DNA of 64,000 bases from Ezakiella massiliensis. Its GTDB lineage: Bacteria > Bacillota > Clostridia > Tissierellales > Peptoniphilaceae. Shown piece after piece: positions 45,063 to 54,037 of the stretch. The DNA lies in assembly GCF_900120165.1 (NCBI RefSeq), contig NZ_LT635475.1:1302001-1366000 (forward strand), given 5' to 3'. The position numbers and the translations under genes are program-made. Numbering within the stretch: position 1 is the stretch's first letter; every line of letters starts with the position of its first letter. Under the pieces are notes generated by a model. It was not told the origin of the DNA. It worked only from the letters and a program-made list of their open reading frames with translations, and ran no database searches.

Positions 45063-45205
45063 AATATTTCGTGTTAAATTCGCGATAAAGGCTTGTTTCG
45101 AAATATTTGCTCGTTGCGACGTATCATTTATACGACTCACTCGCAAAATTTCTGCACTTCGCCTTTCTCATCGAATTTTCCTACGAAATATCAGTGCATA
45201 TAGGG
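45062..45205 (+). repeat. Composite intergenic repeat element, copy G
   Basis: Starts AATATTTCGTGTTAAATTCG, second-subtype interior (AAAGGCTTGTTTCGAAAT, hairpin CGTAT-CATTT-ATACG, CGCAAAATTTCTGCACTTCG) and ends CTCATCGAATTTTCCTACGA. Confidence 0.65.
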
Positions 45206-45256
45206 GTAAAGTTAAGATTATTTTCTTGAAAAATTATGTGTATAAAAACTAAAAAA

Positions 45257-45286
45257 TAACGCGAAGCGTTTGTAGGGGCTACCTTT
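45257..45286 (+). repeat. Left half of a REP-like hairpin split by an insertion sequence
   Basis: AATAACGCGAAGCG, TTGTAGGGGCTACCTTT up to the left end of the IS. The right half ATGGTAGCC stands at 46975 after the IS. Joined with one copy of the CTTT target, they form GGCTACC-TTTAT-GGTAGCC. Confidence 0.75.
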
Positions 45287-45335
45287 TGAACTGCCCCTTG
45301 TCAAGTAGACACAACAATTAATTAAAAACACATAT

Positions 45336-46247
45336 TTAAACTGCATGCTCTCTGTACTCCAACGGAGCCATGCAGTTTAATCTTTTTTGAAACCTCTCGT
45401 TGTTGTAAAATTCAATGTAATTAACAATTCTTTCTTTTAATTCTTCTAAAGAATTAAACTCTTTACCATAAAACATTTCTGCCTTTAATATGCCGAAAAA
45501 TCCTTCCATTGGTCCGTTATCTATACATTTACCTACCCTTGACATACTATGTTTCATACCTTGGTCTTCCACCTTTCTTTTAAATGCTCTTGATGTATAC
45601 TGACAACCACGGTCACTGTGGAATATTGGTTTTGCATCAGGATATTTGTCTATGGCCTTGTCAAACATTTTAAATACAATCTCTGCATTGCTTCTGTAGG
45701 ACAATTCATATTCTATGATGCTGTTGTCGTATAGATCAAGTATTGCGCTTAGGTAGAGCTTTTTGTTTTCTCCAGCTATGCTAAATTCTGTTATATCTGT
45801 GAGCCACTTTTCGTTTGGTTTTTCTGCTTTGAATTTTCTTTTAAGGATGTTTTCTCTTGTGTAGAATGGTTCTATTGTTTTTCTAATTACTTTCTTTCTT
45901 CTAATTCTTGCTTGTATTCCTAGGAGCTTCATTAGTCTGTAGATGTATTGTTCTGAGTAGTTTTTGTGGTTTAATTTGTTTATGAACATGGTCATTCTTC
46001 TGTAGCCTAGGATTCCGTCATAGGTTCTATGGTATTCAACTATTAAGCTACTTAGTAATTCATCTTGTTTTTCTTTTTCAGGTTTTTGTCTCTTTTTGTA
46101 TTTGTAGTAGCTGCTTCTTGAGATCTTTAGTATTTCACAGATGGTTTTTACTTGGTATCCTTTTTCTTTGAAGATGTCGACCGTAAGGTACTGAGCTTCT
46201 TGACGTAATTTTGAGTGTATAGCTGTTTTTCCATAGCTTCTTTTTTT
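45336..46247 (-). CDS. IS3-family transposase OrfB (DDE catalytic part)
   Basis: The frame opens immediately upstream of an A9 run (46241-46249 on the complement) and reads KRSYGKTAIHSKLRQEAQYL, GILGYRRMTMF, then the rve integrase core with Asp in WLTDITEF, Asp in IFHSDRGCQY and Glu in PMEGFFGILK. It has no obvious start of its own; production as an OrfAB fusion by -1 frameshifting on the A run is standard for this family. An internal ATG at 45995 would give a protein that lacks the first part. Confidence 0.85.
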   Translation of the reverse strand, partial: KKRSYGKTAIHSKLRQEAQYLTVDIFKEKGYQVKTICEILKISRSSYYKYKKRQKPEKEKQDELLSSLIVEYHRTYDGILGYRRMTMFINKLNHKNYSEQYIYRLMKLLGIQARIRRKKVIRKTIEPFYTRENILKRKFKAEKPNEKWLTDITEFSIAGENKKLYLSAILDLYDNSIIEYELSYRSNAEIVFKMFDKAIDKYPDAKPIFHSDRGCQYTSRAFKRKVEDQGMKHSMSRVGKCIDNGPMEGFFGILKAEMFYGKEFNSLEELKERIVNYIEFYNNERFQKRLNCMAPLEYREHAV

Positions 46248-46909
46248 TTAAGAACTTCAAGCTCTAATTCAAGTCTTTTTCTAATTTCTTTTTCTTTTTC
46301 AAGTTCAAGTTTTAATTTCTCTGTGTCTGTGAGTTTACTTTCATCTATTTCAGTTTTGAATTTAGGCCCTCTTTTTTTGTACTTTAAGCCTTCTTCTCCT
46401 TCTTTTAAGAAGCTTTGTGTCCATTTGTATACAAGTGCATAGTTTAGATTGAATTTTTCTGCTGCCTTATTGTAATTATTGTTGTTGTCTAGGATCCATT
46501 TTACTATTTCAATTCTTTCTTCGTATGTTGTTTGCTTGGCTTTCATAATGGAATTTTCCTCTCTTTTTTGTTTTGTATCTTTGAGTGTAATTCCATTATA
46601 CCACATGTTAACCCATTTACCTGCAGTTGAGTGTGATATGTTATATTTGTGTCCAAGTTGCTGGTAGGAGTAGTTTCCTGTAAGGTAGTCTTGAACTACC
46701 TTCATTTTAAATTCTTTTGAAAAACTTCCGTTTGAAGTTCTTGACTTTAGAGCCTCTTCTCCTTTTTCCTTGTACTTTACATACCATGAGGCGACAGTTG
46801 TATCTCCTGCATTTATTTCCTTGGCTATTTCTATGAATGATTTGTTTCCTTTTTCGTATTCTCTACATGCTTGTATTTTTGTTTCTAAGTCAAATTTAAT
46901 TTTCCCCAT
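46148..46909 (-). CDS. IS3-family transposase OrfA (helix-turn-helix)
   Basis: 253 residues with three helix-turn-helix units (FIEIAKEINAGDTTVASWYV, YQQLGHKYNISHSTAGKWV, YNKAAEKFNLNYALVYKWT) and a Glu/Lys-rich leucine-zipper-like coiled coil (about 195-230) used for dimerisation. It overlaps OrfB by about 100 bases through the A9 slippery run. Confidence 0.85.
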   Translation of the reverse strand: MGKIKFDLETKIQACREYEKGNKSFIEIAKEINAGDTTVASWYVKYKEKGEEALKSRTSNGSFSKEFKMKVVQDYLTGNYSYQQLGHKYNISHSTAGKWVNMWYNGITLKDTKQKREENSIMKAKQTTYEERIEIVKWILDNNNNYNKAAEKFNLNYALVYKWTQSFLKEGEEGLKYKKRGPKFKTEIDESKLTDTEKLKLELEKEKEIRKRLELELEVLKKKEAMEKQLYTQNYVKKLSTLRSTSSKKKDTK

Positions 46910-46970
46910 TTTTTCTCCTTTTCTGGGGTTTTTAATTAATTAGACTGTCTACTTTGCATGTATCATACCA

Positions 46971-46990
46971 CTTTATGGTAGCCATATTTT
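46971..46990 (+). repeat. Right half of the split REP-like hairpin and its duplicate context
   Basis: CTTTATGGTAGCCATATTTT. The stretch 46971-47020 closely matches 50624-50675, which lies upstream of lon, so this flank exists twice. A terminator-like hairpin AATGGCC/GGTCATT (47031-47059) follows. Confidence 0.65.
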
Positions 46991-47529
46991 TTAGTTTCTT
47001 TTTGTAGATATTTTTTAATAACTAAAATCTAATGGCCATTTCATTTGGTCATTTTTTATTTGCATTAAGGGTATAAATAAATACAGACAAGAAATCTGTA
47101 TTTACATAAAGGAGGTTTGTGATGAAGAGATTTAATCTGTTTATTATAATTGCGATAATTTTCGCCATGGTTTTTACTATGGCGTGTTCGAAAAAAGTTG
47201 AAGACCCTGCCACTGGCAAGAGGCCGATCACTGATGAGAAGGCGGACGCTAGTGAAGAGACGACCACTGATGAGAAGACAGATGCTGGTGAAAGAGCGGA
47301 CGCTGGTGAAGAGGTGGACACTAGTGAAAGCCAATTGACTAGTAGGGACCCATTCAAAAGTTTAGTGGGGTGTTCCCAAAAAGTTGGACAAATAATTTGT
47401 TCATCTAAAAGAATGCTTTCTACTTGCTAACTAAATTTTTGAATGCGATTGTCAAGGGTTGCGAAGCAACTTGCATAGCCCTTGACATAAAGCTTATTCA
47501 AAAATTTAAAATTTGGCAAGAAAGCTTCT

Positions 47530-48414
47530 TTATGCTCTTTCTTTTTCTTCGTAATACTTGGCCCTTTTTTCATTGGGGCTTAGGTAGTTGTTCTTTTCTT
47601 TTATTCTTGTGTTGTTGTAGTATTCCACAAATTCATCTACTGCCTTTTGTAACTGCTCTAGGCTTTTGAATTTTGTTTTACTTAGTTTTTCTCTTTTAAT
47701 TACTGACCAGAAGCTTTCTATGACTGAGTTGTCTAGGCAGTTGCCTTTTCTTGACATGCTTTGGTAGATATTATTTTCTTTTAGTAGGTCTTGGTATTCT
47801 TTACTGAAGTATATGATGCCTTGGTCTGAATGAAATGTTCTTCTGTATTCTGCATTATTGGTTTTTCTTATGGTTTCTTTTGCTAGATCTATGAAGGGTT
47901 CTTTTCTCATGTTGTCTACTACGTTGTATGAGATTATTTTCCTGTCAAATCCATCTATGAAGGCGTTTAGGTAGGCCCATGTATAGTTTTCTTTGTCTTT
48001 ATATATTTTTACATAGGTTGTGTCTGTAAAGAGTTTTAGATTTGGCATTGTGGAGTCAAATCTTCTTTTTATTCTGTTTGGTATGTCTTTTAGGCTTCCT
48101 AGGAATGTGTATGGTTTTCTGGTTTTCTTGGTTTTTATTTGCATGCCCAGTTCTTTGTATAGTCTATGGACTTTTTTTATGTTTATTTCTTCATCCATCT
48201 TTAATACTGCGTGTATTCTTCTTAGTCCATAGTTTGGATGAGCTTCTCTTATTTCTAGCATTTTAAGTTTTAGTTCTGAGTCTTTGTCAGGCTCTCTCAT
48301 TCTGTCTAGATTGTGGTAGAAGGTGGATCTAGCTAGTCCTATTACTTCAAGAATTGTCTTTAGTGGGTATTGTCTTCGGAGGTCTTCGGCAATCCTTGTT
48401 TTTTCTTCGTTTTT
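47530..48414 (-). CDS. IS3-family transposase OrfB (second element)
   Basis: The frame is open from a site with AAAAAAC near 48411 (IS3-type slippery sequence) and reads EEKTRIAEDLRRQYPLKTIL before MREPDKDSELKLKM. Catalytic Asp in LFTDTTYVKIYK, Asp in TFHSDQGIIY and Glu in SVIESFWSVIK are in place. Produced as a frameshift fusion with OrfA. Confidence 0.85.
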   Translation of the reverse strand, partial: KNEEKTRIAEDLRRQYPLKTILEVIGLARSTFYHNLDRMREPDKDSELKLKMLEIREAHPNYGLRRIHAVLKMDEEINIKKVHRLYKELGMQIKTKKTRKPYTFLGSLKDIPNRIKRRFDSTMPNLKLFTDTTYVKIYKDKENYTWAYLNAFIDGFDRKIISYNVVDNMRKEPFIDLAKETIRKTNNAEYRRTFHSDQGIIYFSKEYQDLLKENNIYQSMSRKGNCLDNSVIESFWSVIKREKLSKTKFKSLEQLQKAVDEFVEYYNNTRIKEKNNYLSPNEKRAKYYEEKERA

Positions 48415-48914
48415 TCTTGAAGTCGAATCCTCCTCAACTCTTTTAAATATGCGTTTTCTATTTCAAGTCTTAGTAGCTTCTCATCTTTTTCTTCTAATTT
48501 TTTTATGAATTCGTTCTTGTCATCTATGTTTGAATATTTGCTTTTCTTAAGGTTTTTATCTTTACTCAATTCTTGGCCTTCCCTTCGTATATACTCAGGA
48601 AGGAGCCTTTGGTAGTATTTGTATACCCAGCTTGAAAATGTCATGGCTGGTATGCCATGGCTCTTAGCAAACTTTGTTAGGGCATCTCCCTTCCTTAGGT
48701 ACAATTCTACTAGATTATGTCTTTCTTGTAAAGTTAAGGTGTTTCTTTTGCTTGAGTCCATAAAGGCATCTGGTCCGTATTCGTTGTGTGTTTGGATCCA
48801 GCCTTGAAGGGTTGTTTTGGGGATGTTGTTTATCTTTGTGAATTTTCTAAGTGATAGTTTTGAGTTTAGATATTCTTCTACTTTCTTCTTTTTGTAGTCT
48901 TTAGTGTAGTCCAT
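48360..48914 (-). CDS. IS3-family transposase OrfA (second element)
   Basis: 184 residues starting at 48914 (GGAGGAG site). Two helix-turn-helix units (FTKINNIPKTTLQGWIQTH, FAKSHGIPAMTFSSWVYKY) and a coiled coil (KLEEKDEKLLRLEIENAYLK). The frame extends past the IS end into the lipoprotein gene without a ribosome site, so the upstream extension is not real. Confidence 0.83.
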   Translation of the reverse strand: MDYTKDYKKKKVEEYLNSKLSLRKFTKINNIPKTTLQGWIQTHNEYGPDAFMDSSKRNTLTLQERHNLVELYLRKGDALTKFAKSHGIPAMTFSSWVYKYYQRLLPEYIRREGQELSKDKNLKKSKYSNIDDKNEFIKKLEEKDEKLLRLEIENAYLKELRRIRLQEKTKKKQGLPKTSEDNTH

Positions 48915-50286
48915 GTTCTCCTCCTTTTGTGTCCAATTTTCGGGGAACAGGACATAGACCAAGCTTTGGTTGATGGAGCTATTATGGGGTCTAGGTCTGA
49001 CCATGTCAAGGACAGGGAATTGTGGAAGGACTTGATCGATCCAAAATTAATGGAATTGGCCAAGAATCCCGTTGACGGCCTTCACCTGCCTGAGATTTTA
49101 TTGACATCTAATGACGCCATGAAGGTCAACGATGAGCTAATAAATCTTTCTCAAGAATTTTTAAAGATTATTGAGGAAAGTAAAGACGATTATGCTGGCA
49201 CCGACCTGCCTGTGGATGCAAGTTTTTCTGCCTATGATGACGGGGAAATTATTAGCGTCCACCTAAAATATTTAAATCTTAATGAAGGATATTTTATCAA
49301 ACACAAGGTTTATAATTTTTTAATTCCAGACAGGATTTATCCAAGCACTGGTAAGCTGATAAGTGACGCTGAGCTTTTGGAACACTTTGGCATTGGCGAG
49401 GATGAGATAATGGGCCGACTGGAAGCTACTATCCAAGGGGAATATAATCGCATGGCTAATCTTTATGATTCGCAGATGGACGATACATATTTCTTGTGGG
49501 GCACCAAGTATTTTGAAGGCAAGGCCTTAGATGAGTTATGGGATTCCTATAATCCTCAAAAGAGTCGGATTTTTATAGATCAAAATGGCCAGGTAAATTT
49601 TATTTACAAACAGTATGCTGATGGTGGTAGTGGAGAATCCATAGCGACAGCTCCCATTGCTGGCATGAATATAAATGATAGCGAAATCTCGCCAGCCTTT
49701 ATCCAAACGGCCAAGGCTTTGGGCCTAAATCCAGAGGACAAAAATATAGAGGCCTTTATACTCTTTGTTGGCGGAGCCTATGATGAAGAGACTACGAAGA
49801 GTTTGGTGGAAAGCCTCTATCCTTGGCAGGCGGTCTTTAATAATTATGCAGACCCAGTCTTTTTGCCAATGATTACGACAGACCCAGAAACTTATGATAT
49901 AAGTCTGATGGGCCAAGAATTTTATTTGGTCATCCCCAAGTACAAGTCGACAACTATTGCCCTTAGACAGTTGGATTTGACTGAACAAGGAAAGTTATCT
50001 CAAGTGGAAAATCTACCAGTTGAGAACATGTCCGTTACTGGTCCGGCCTTGCTGGCGGTAAATATCAGCGACATTTATTCTAACGCTAAGATTATTTTGA
50101 GGCACAGGGACCAAGTCAGCGAGTTCACGCCATTTATTAGCCTCAAAGACGGCAGCCTGATAATCGATCAAGCTTCTGTAGACGGGGAAGGAATCGTGGA
50201 TGCGACAGAGCTTTTTGAGAACTTACCGGCGAGGGAGGATTTTTATTCGTATCTACTTTACACGAAAATTATGAGCCTCATTAAAT

Positions 50287-50470
50287 AATTTGCGGTTAAT
50301 TTCGTGTTAAATTCGCGATATTCTAGTGAAATTTAATCGGTTTGTCTACCATAAAGGTAGACGCTACATGACCGATTAAATTTCACTTTTCGAATCTCAT
50401 CGAAATTTCCTCGTAAATTTTGTATAAAGGCAGAGAGAATCGAATTGAAATTCCTTCGCAAATTATGTGT
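50287..50470 (+). repeat. Composite intergenic repeat element, copy H
   Basis: Starts AATTTGCGGTTAATTTCGTG and contains a long double hairpin: outer arms GTGAAATTTAATCGGT (50326-50341) and ACCGATTAAATTTCAC (50371-50386), inner arms GTCTACC-ATAAA-GGTAGAC (50344-50362), then GCTACATG. Ends CTCATCGAAATTTCCTCG and TTCGCAAATTATG. Confidence 0.75.
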
Positions 50471-50474
50471 AGAT

Positions 50475-50499
50475 AATGGCCGTTAAAGGCCATTTTTTA
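50475..50499 (+). terminator. Intrinsic terminator
   Basis: Perfect arms AATGGCC and GGCCATT around GTTAAA, then TTTTATTG. Confidence 0.75.
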
Positions 50500-50552
50500 T
50501 TGAAAAAATTTAAAATATATTGTGCACATATCAATGGTATTTAGTCAAAAAT

Positions 50553-50588
50553 CGCTCTGCGGTTGTAGGGGCTACTTTATGTAGCCCG
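50553..50588 (+). repeat. REP-like hairpin, with an orphan half-hairpin at 50624
   Basis: GCGGTTGTAGG then GGGCTAC-TTTAT-GTAGCCC. At 50624 a second, isolated right half CTTTATGGTAGCCATATTTT follows without a left arm, in sequence copied from the flank of the IS at 46971. Confidence 0.7.
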
Positions 50589-50682
50589 AAAAGTCCCGCC
50601 CAAAAGTTGAAAGAAAAATTCTTTATGGTAGCCATATTTTTTTAGTTTCGTTTTTGTGGATATTTTTTAACAACAATAATAA

Positions 50683-50737
50683 ACGACCATTTATAATGGC
50701 CGTTTTTGTTTGCAAATAAGGTGTCTTATGATATAAT
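50683..50737 (+). promoter_or_regulatory. Terminator and promoter region upstream of lon
   Basis: A hairpin ACGACCATT/AATGGCCGT with T run (50683-50707) ends upstream transcription. It is followed by -35 TTGCAA (50710-50715), 16-base spacer, -10 TATAAT (50732-50737), and AGGAGG before the ATG. No CIRCE or CtsR-like operator was seen. Confidence 0.55.
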
Positions 50738-50753
50738 TTAAGTAGGAGGTAAT

Positions 50754-53084
50754 ATGATTACTAATAAATATAAAATTAATCTTGAAAGCATGCCGGTTTT
50801 ACCCCTGCGTGGTCTTTCGATTTTTCCATATATGATGATTCACTTTGATGTTGGCAGGCCCAAGTCCATGAAGGCGATTGAAGTTGCCTCTATGAGAGAG
50901 GAGCCTATTCTTTTGGTTACACAAAAAGACGCCAAGACCGAGGACCCAAAGGCGGATGATTTTTACCATTGGGGGACGGTTGCCAATATTAAACAGATTA
51001 TGAAGCTGCCTACAGGCGGCATTCGAGTTATGATTGAGGCCAAGATGCGTGGCCATATTGAAACTTTTACAGACGAGGGCGAATATTTTGAAGCAAATGT
51101 TTCCACTTACCAGCCCGACTTTGACGAGGATGATTTTGATGACGAGGTGACGGCTCTGGTCAGGCTTATAAAGAAGGACCTGGAAGAGTATGTCAGCCTG
51201 CACCCAAAGATTCCTGAAAATGTTTTTATGAATGTTTACGACGAAGACGATCCTGAGCGCTTTACAGATATTGCAGCTGCCATCACGCTTTTAAAGGAAG
51301 ACGAATACCAAAACCTGATCAAGGAATTGGATATCAAGAAGCGTTTGACTTATTATTACGAAGTTTTGCAAAAGGAATTAGAGCTCTTGGAACTGGAGGA
51401 AAAAATTAACGTCCGCGTTAGAAATCAGATGTCCAAGATGCAAAAGGATTATTATTTGCGTGAGCAAATGAAGGCTATCCGCAAGGAATTGGGCGAAGAA
51501 GAGGAAATCCACGCCGAAATCGAGGAGCTCAAAAAGGCCATCAACGACAAGCCAATGCCTATCGAGGTCAAGGAAAAGGCCCTTAAAGAAGTCAAGAGGC
51601 TTTCACAAAATGCTTTTAATACAGCTGAGACAGGCGTTATCAGAAATTATTTGGATTTGATTTTGGATTTGCCATGGGAGGAAGCTTCTGAATCAGAAAT
51701 CGACTTGGACAGGACCATGGAGATTTTAAATCGCGACCATTACGGCCTGGTCGATATCAAGGACAGGATTGTCGAATACCTGGCTGTTAAGAAATTAAAT
51801 CCAGAGTCCAAGGGCAATATACTACTCTTTGTTGGCCCGCCAGGAGTGGGCAAGACCAGCATTGCAAGGAGCATAGCTGAGGCACTTGACCGCGAGTTTG
51901 TCCGCGTGTCCCTGGGTGGAGTTCGCGACGAAGCAGAAATTCGCGGCCACAGGAGGACTTACGTTGGCGCTATGCCAGGCAGGATTATTTCTGGCATTAA
52001 AAAAGCTGGGACAAAAAATCCAGTTTTCCTCTTGGATGAAATTGATAAAATCAATTCAGACTTTAGGGGCGATCCTGCGTCTGCACTTCTCGAAGTCTTG
52101 GATCCTGAGCAAAACAAGGAATTTGTGGATAACTATTTGGATTTGGAATTTGATCTAAGCCAAGTTTTATTTATCACGACTGCAAACTCTCTGGATATAC
52201 CGCCAGCCCTCCTCGATAGAATGGAGGTCATCAGGATTAGCGGTTACACAGATGAAGAGAAGTTAAATATTGCCAGCAAATATCTCTTGCGCAAGCAAAG
52301 GGAAAATGCAGGTTTAAACACAAATAATTTTAATATTACAAAGCCCGCCATCAGGGAAATTATCGAAGCTTACACCCGTGAGGCCGGCGTCCGCAATCTG
52401 GAACGCGAACTGGCCAAGGTCATTAGAAAGGCCGCTGTTAAAATTGCCAAGGGCGAGGTTGATAAGGTGTCTGTAGGTATAAAGGAGGTCCACGAATTTT
52501 TGGGACCAGAGATTTTCACTGCAGATGTGCTGGGCAAGCGGGACAAGGTTGGCGTGGCAAATGGCCTTGCATGGACTTCCGTTGGCGGAGTCAACTTGCA
52601 AGTGGAGGCTATCGCAACACCGGGCTCGGGCAAGATCCAACTCACAGGTAAGTTAGGCGATGTAATGAAAGAATCGGCCTTTGGAGCTGTGACTTATATT
52701 AGAAAGAACGTGGAAAAACTTGGAGTGGAGGACGACTTTTACAAAAAAACCGACATTCATATTCACGTTCCTGAAGGGGCAGTCCCCAAGGATGGACCGA
52801 GTGCTGGCATCACGATTGCGACAGCGATTTTATCAGCCTTAAGCAACAAACCAGTCGACAGGACAGTTGCCATGACAGGGGAGCTAACTATAACTGGACG
52901 GGTCCTTGCCATTGGCGGTCTCAAGGAAAAAGTTTTGGCTGCAAACAGGATGGGAATCAAGGAAGTTATAATTCCAGAGGAAAACGCAAAAGATTTGAGC
53001 GAAATTCCCGACAATGTAAAGGAAAATATTGAATTTCATTTTGTAAAAAATGTTGGAGAGGTGTTTAAAATTGCACTTAGATAA
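50754..53084 (+). CDS. lon: ATP-dependent protease Lon (LonA type)
   Basis: 776 residues, full family length: N-terminal substrate-binding domain (VLPLRGLSIFPYMMIHFDVG), long coiled region, AAA+ module with GPPGVGKTS and FLLDEIDKI, and the C-terminal protease with the catalytic dyad Ser683 (PKDGPSAGI) and Lys of GGLKEKVLAA (about 726). It degrades damaged and regulatory proteins in the cytoplasm. It is followed directly by engB, which overlaps its end; that pair is common in Firmicutes. Confidence 0.97.
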   Translation: MITNKYKINLESMPVLPLRGLSIFPYMMIHFDVGRPKSMKAIEVASMREEPILLVTQKDAKTEDPKADDFYHWGTVANIKQIMKLPTGGIRVMIEAKMRGHIETFTDEGEYFEANVSTYQPDFDEDDFDDEVTALVRLIKKDLEEYVSLHPKIPENVFMNVYDEDDPERFTDIAAAITLLKEDEYQNLIKELDIKKRLTYYYEVLQKELELLELEEKINVRVRNQMSKMQKDYYLREQMKAIRKELGEEEEIHAEIEELKKAINDKPMPIEVKEKALKEVKRLSQNAFNTAETGVIRNYLDLILDLPWEEASESEIDLDRTMEILNRDHYGLVDIKDRIVEYLAVKKLNPESKGNILLFVGPPGVGKTSIARSIAEALDREFVRVSLGGVRDEAEIRGHRRTYVGAMPGRIISGIKKAGTKNPVFLLDEIDKINSDFRGDPASALLEVLDPEQNKEFVDNYLDLEFDLSQVLFITTANSLDIPPALLDRMEVIRISGYTDEEKLNIASKYLLRKQRENAGLNTNNFNITKPAIREIIEAYTREAGVRNLERELAKVIRKAAVKIAKGEVDKVSVGIKEVHEFLGPEIFTADVLGKRDKVGVANGLAWTSVGGVNLQVEAIATPGSGKIQLTGKLGDVMKESAFGAVTYIRKNVEKLGVEDDFYKKTDIHIHVPEGAVPKDGPSAGITIATAILSALSNKPVDRTVAMTGELTITGRVLAIGGLKEKVLAANRMGIKEVIIPEENAKDLSEIPDNVKENIEFHFVKNVGEVFKIALR

Positions 53085-53655
53085 AATTATTTCAGCAGAA
53101 TTGGAGGCCATTGCAGTTAAGCCTGACGGATATCCAGAGGCGAATCTTCCAGAGATTGCCCTGGCCGGCCGGTCAAATGTGGGCAAGTCCTCTTTTACAA
53201 ATGCCATTATGAATAGGAAGGCGCTGGCACGGACATCGGGTAAGCCGGGCAAGACCAGGACCATAAATTTTTACAATATAAATAATCAGGTCCGCTTGGT
53301 CGACCTGCCTGGCTACGGCTATGCTGCCACCAGCCAAGATGAAAAAGACAGATGGGCTGATTATATAAACACCTATTTGGAAATACGGGAAAACCTCAAG
53401 GCAATTTTTTTAATCGTGGACATCAGGCACGAGCCCACAGCTCTTGATTGCGCCATGTATGACTACATCGTCCATACAGGGATAGATTGCGTGATAATTG
53501 CAACCAAAGCGGACAAAATCGCCAAGGGCAAGTACCAGCAGGCGGAAAAGGTGATTAAGAAAAAATTAAAGGCAGTGCACCCGATTGTACCGTTCTCATC
53601 AAGTAATAAGTATGGGATTGAAAAGGCCAAGGCGCTCATCTCACAATATATTTAA
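53071..53655 (+). CDS. ysxC: Ribosome biogenesis GTPase YsxC/EngB
   Basis: GTPase needed for large-subunit maturation. G1 is GRSNVGKSS, G2/G3 include GKPGKTRTINFYNI and LVDLPGYGYA, G4 is ATKADKI and G5 VPFSSSN. I favour TTG 53071 (AGAGGTG upstream) because homologues begin shortly before the Leu/Ile-Ser-Ala-Glu stretch; ATG 53050 is the alternative. It overlaps the end of lon, hence co-translation. Confidence 0.93.
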   Translation: MHLDKIISAELEAIAVKPDGYPEANLPEIALAGRSNVGKSSFTNAIMNRKALARTSGKPGKTRTINFYNINNQVRLVDLPGYGYAATSQDEKDRWADYINTYLEIRENLKAIFLIVDIRHEPTALDCAMYDYIVHTGIDCVIIATKADKIAKGKYQQAEKVIKKKLKAVHPIVPFSSSNKYGIEKAKALISQYI

Positions 53656-53842
53656 AAATTTGCGGTTAATTTCGCGTTAAATTTGCGATAAAGGCTTGTT
53701 TCGAAATGTTTTCTCACTGCGGAGGGCACAAAGCCCACCTCATTCGCAAAATTTCTGTACATCGCCTTTCTCATCGAATTTTCCAACGAAATTTATGTAT
53801 ATAGGCAGAGAGAATCTCATCGAAATTTCCTCGCAAATTAAA
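53656..53842 (+). repeat. Composite intergenic repeat element, copy I
   Basis: Starts AATTTGCGGTTAATTTCGCG, second-subtype interior (AAAGGCTTGTTTCGAAATG, hairpin GAGGGC-ACAAA-GCCC-ACCTC, CGCAAAATTTCTGTACATCG) and ends CTCATCGAAATTTCCTCGC, AAATT. The best-preserved copy of the second subtype. Confidence 0.75.
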
Positions 53843-53885
53843 AGGGTGAGTGTAGGTTTTTTCTCAAAAATATAATAGGAACAAA

Positions 53886-53930
53886 AAATACGCGAAGCGT
53901 TGTAGGGGCTGCCTTTATGGCAGCCATTTT
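53886..53930 (+). repeat. REP-like hairpin
   Basis: AAATACGCGAAGCG, TTGTAGG, then GGCTGCC-TTTAT-GGCAGCC (53907-53925) and ATTTTTTT. Canonical copy of the family. Confidence 0.8.
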
Positions 53931-54037
53931 TTTAGACTTGTGTGCGGTATTTATAATTATATTTTTATAAAAATTTTATAAATTATGGTATAATTGTTCT
54001 AAGAGAATTTATGGAATTTTTTCTTATAGGAGGCTTT

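Larger units (their letters stand above)
45287..46970 (-). mobile_element. IS3-family insertion sequence (IS150-like), complete, 4-bp target duplication
   Basis: Left end TGAACTGCCCC...AAGTAGACA and right end (read inward) TGGTATG...AAGTAGACA pair as imperfect inverted repeats (about 16 of 25 positions). CTTT occurs on both flanks (45283-45286 and 46971-46974). It carries orfA and orfB on the minus strand, joined by a frameshift site. It sits in the loop of a REP-like hairpin. Confidence 0.85.
47366..48954 (-). mobile_element. IS3-family insertion sequence, second type, complete, 3-bp target duplication
   Basis: Ends TGGGGTGTTCCCAAAAAGTT (left) and, read inward, TGTCCTGTTCCCCGAAAATT (right) each continue to GGACA. 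TAG flanks both sides (47363-47365 and 48955-48957). Two frames, orfA and orfB, lie on the minus strand. It is a different element from the one at 45287. Confidence 0.88.
47122..50288 (+). pseudogene. DUF-like lipoprotein gene interrupted by an insertion sequence
   Basis: Segments 47122-47365 and 48958-50288 join in frame when the IS and one TAG duplicate are removed (...SRDPFKSL-DQALVDGAIMG...), giving 524 codons. The start has AGGAGG; a lipoprotein signal (FNLFIIIAIIFAMVFTMAC, Cys the lipid site) is followed by an acidic Thr/Glu/Lys repeat linker (DEKADASEE, DEKTDAGER, DAGEEVDT) and a large exported domain (ITTDPETYDISLMGQEFYLV) of unknown family. As it stands, the left part is a 103-residue truncated lipoprotein and the right part is not exported. 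Cells lacking the IS would carry the intact gene. Confidence 0.85.
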
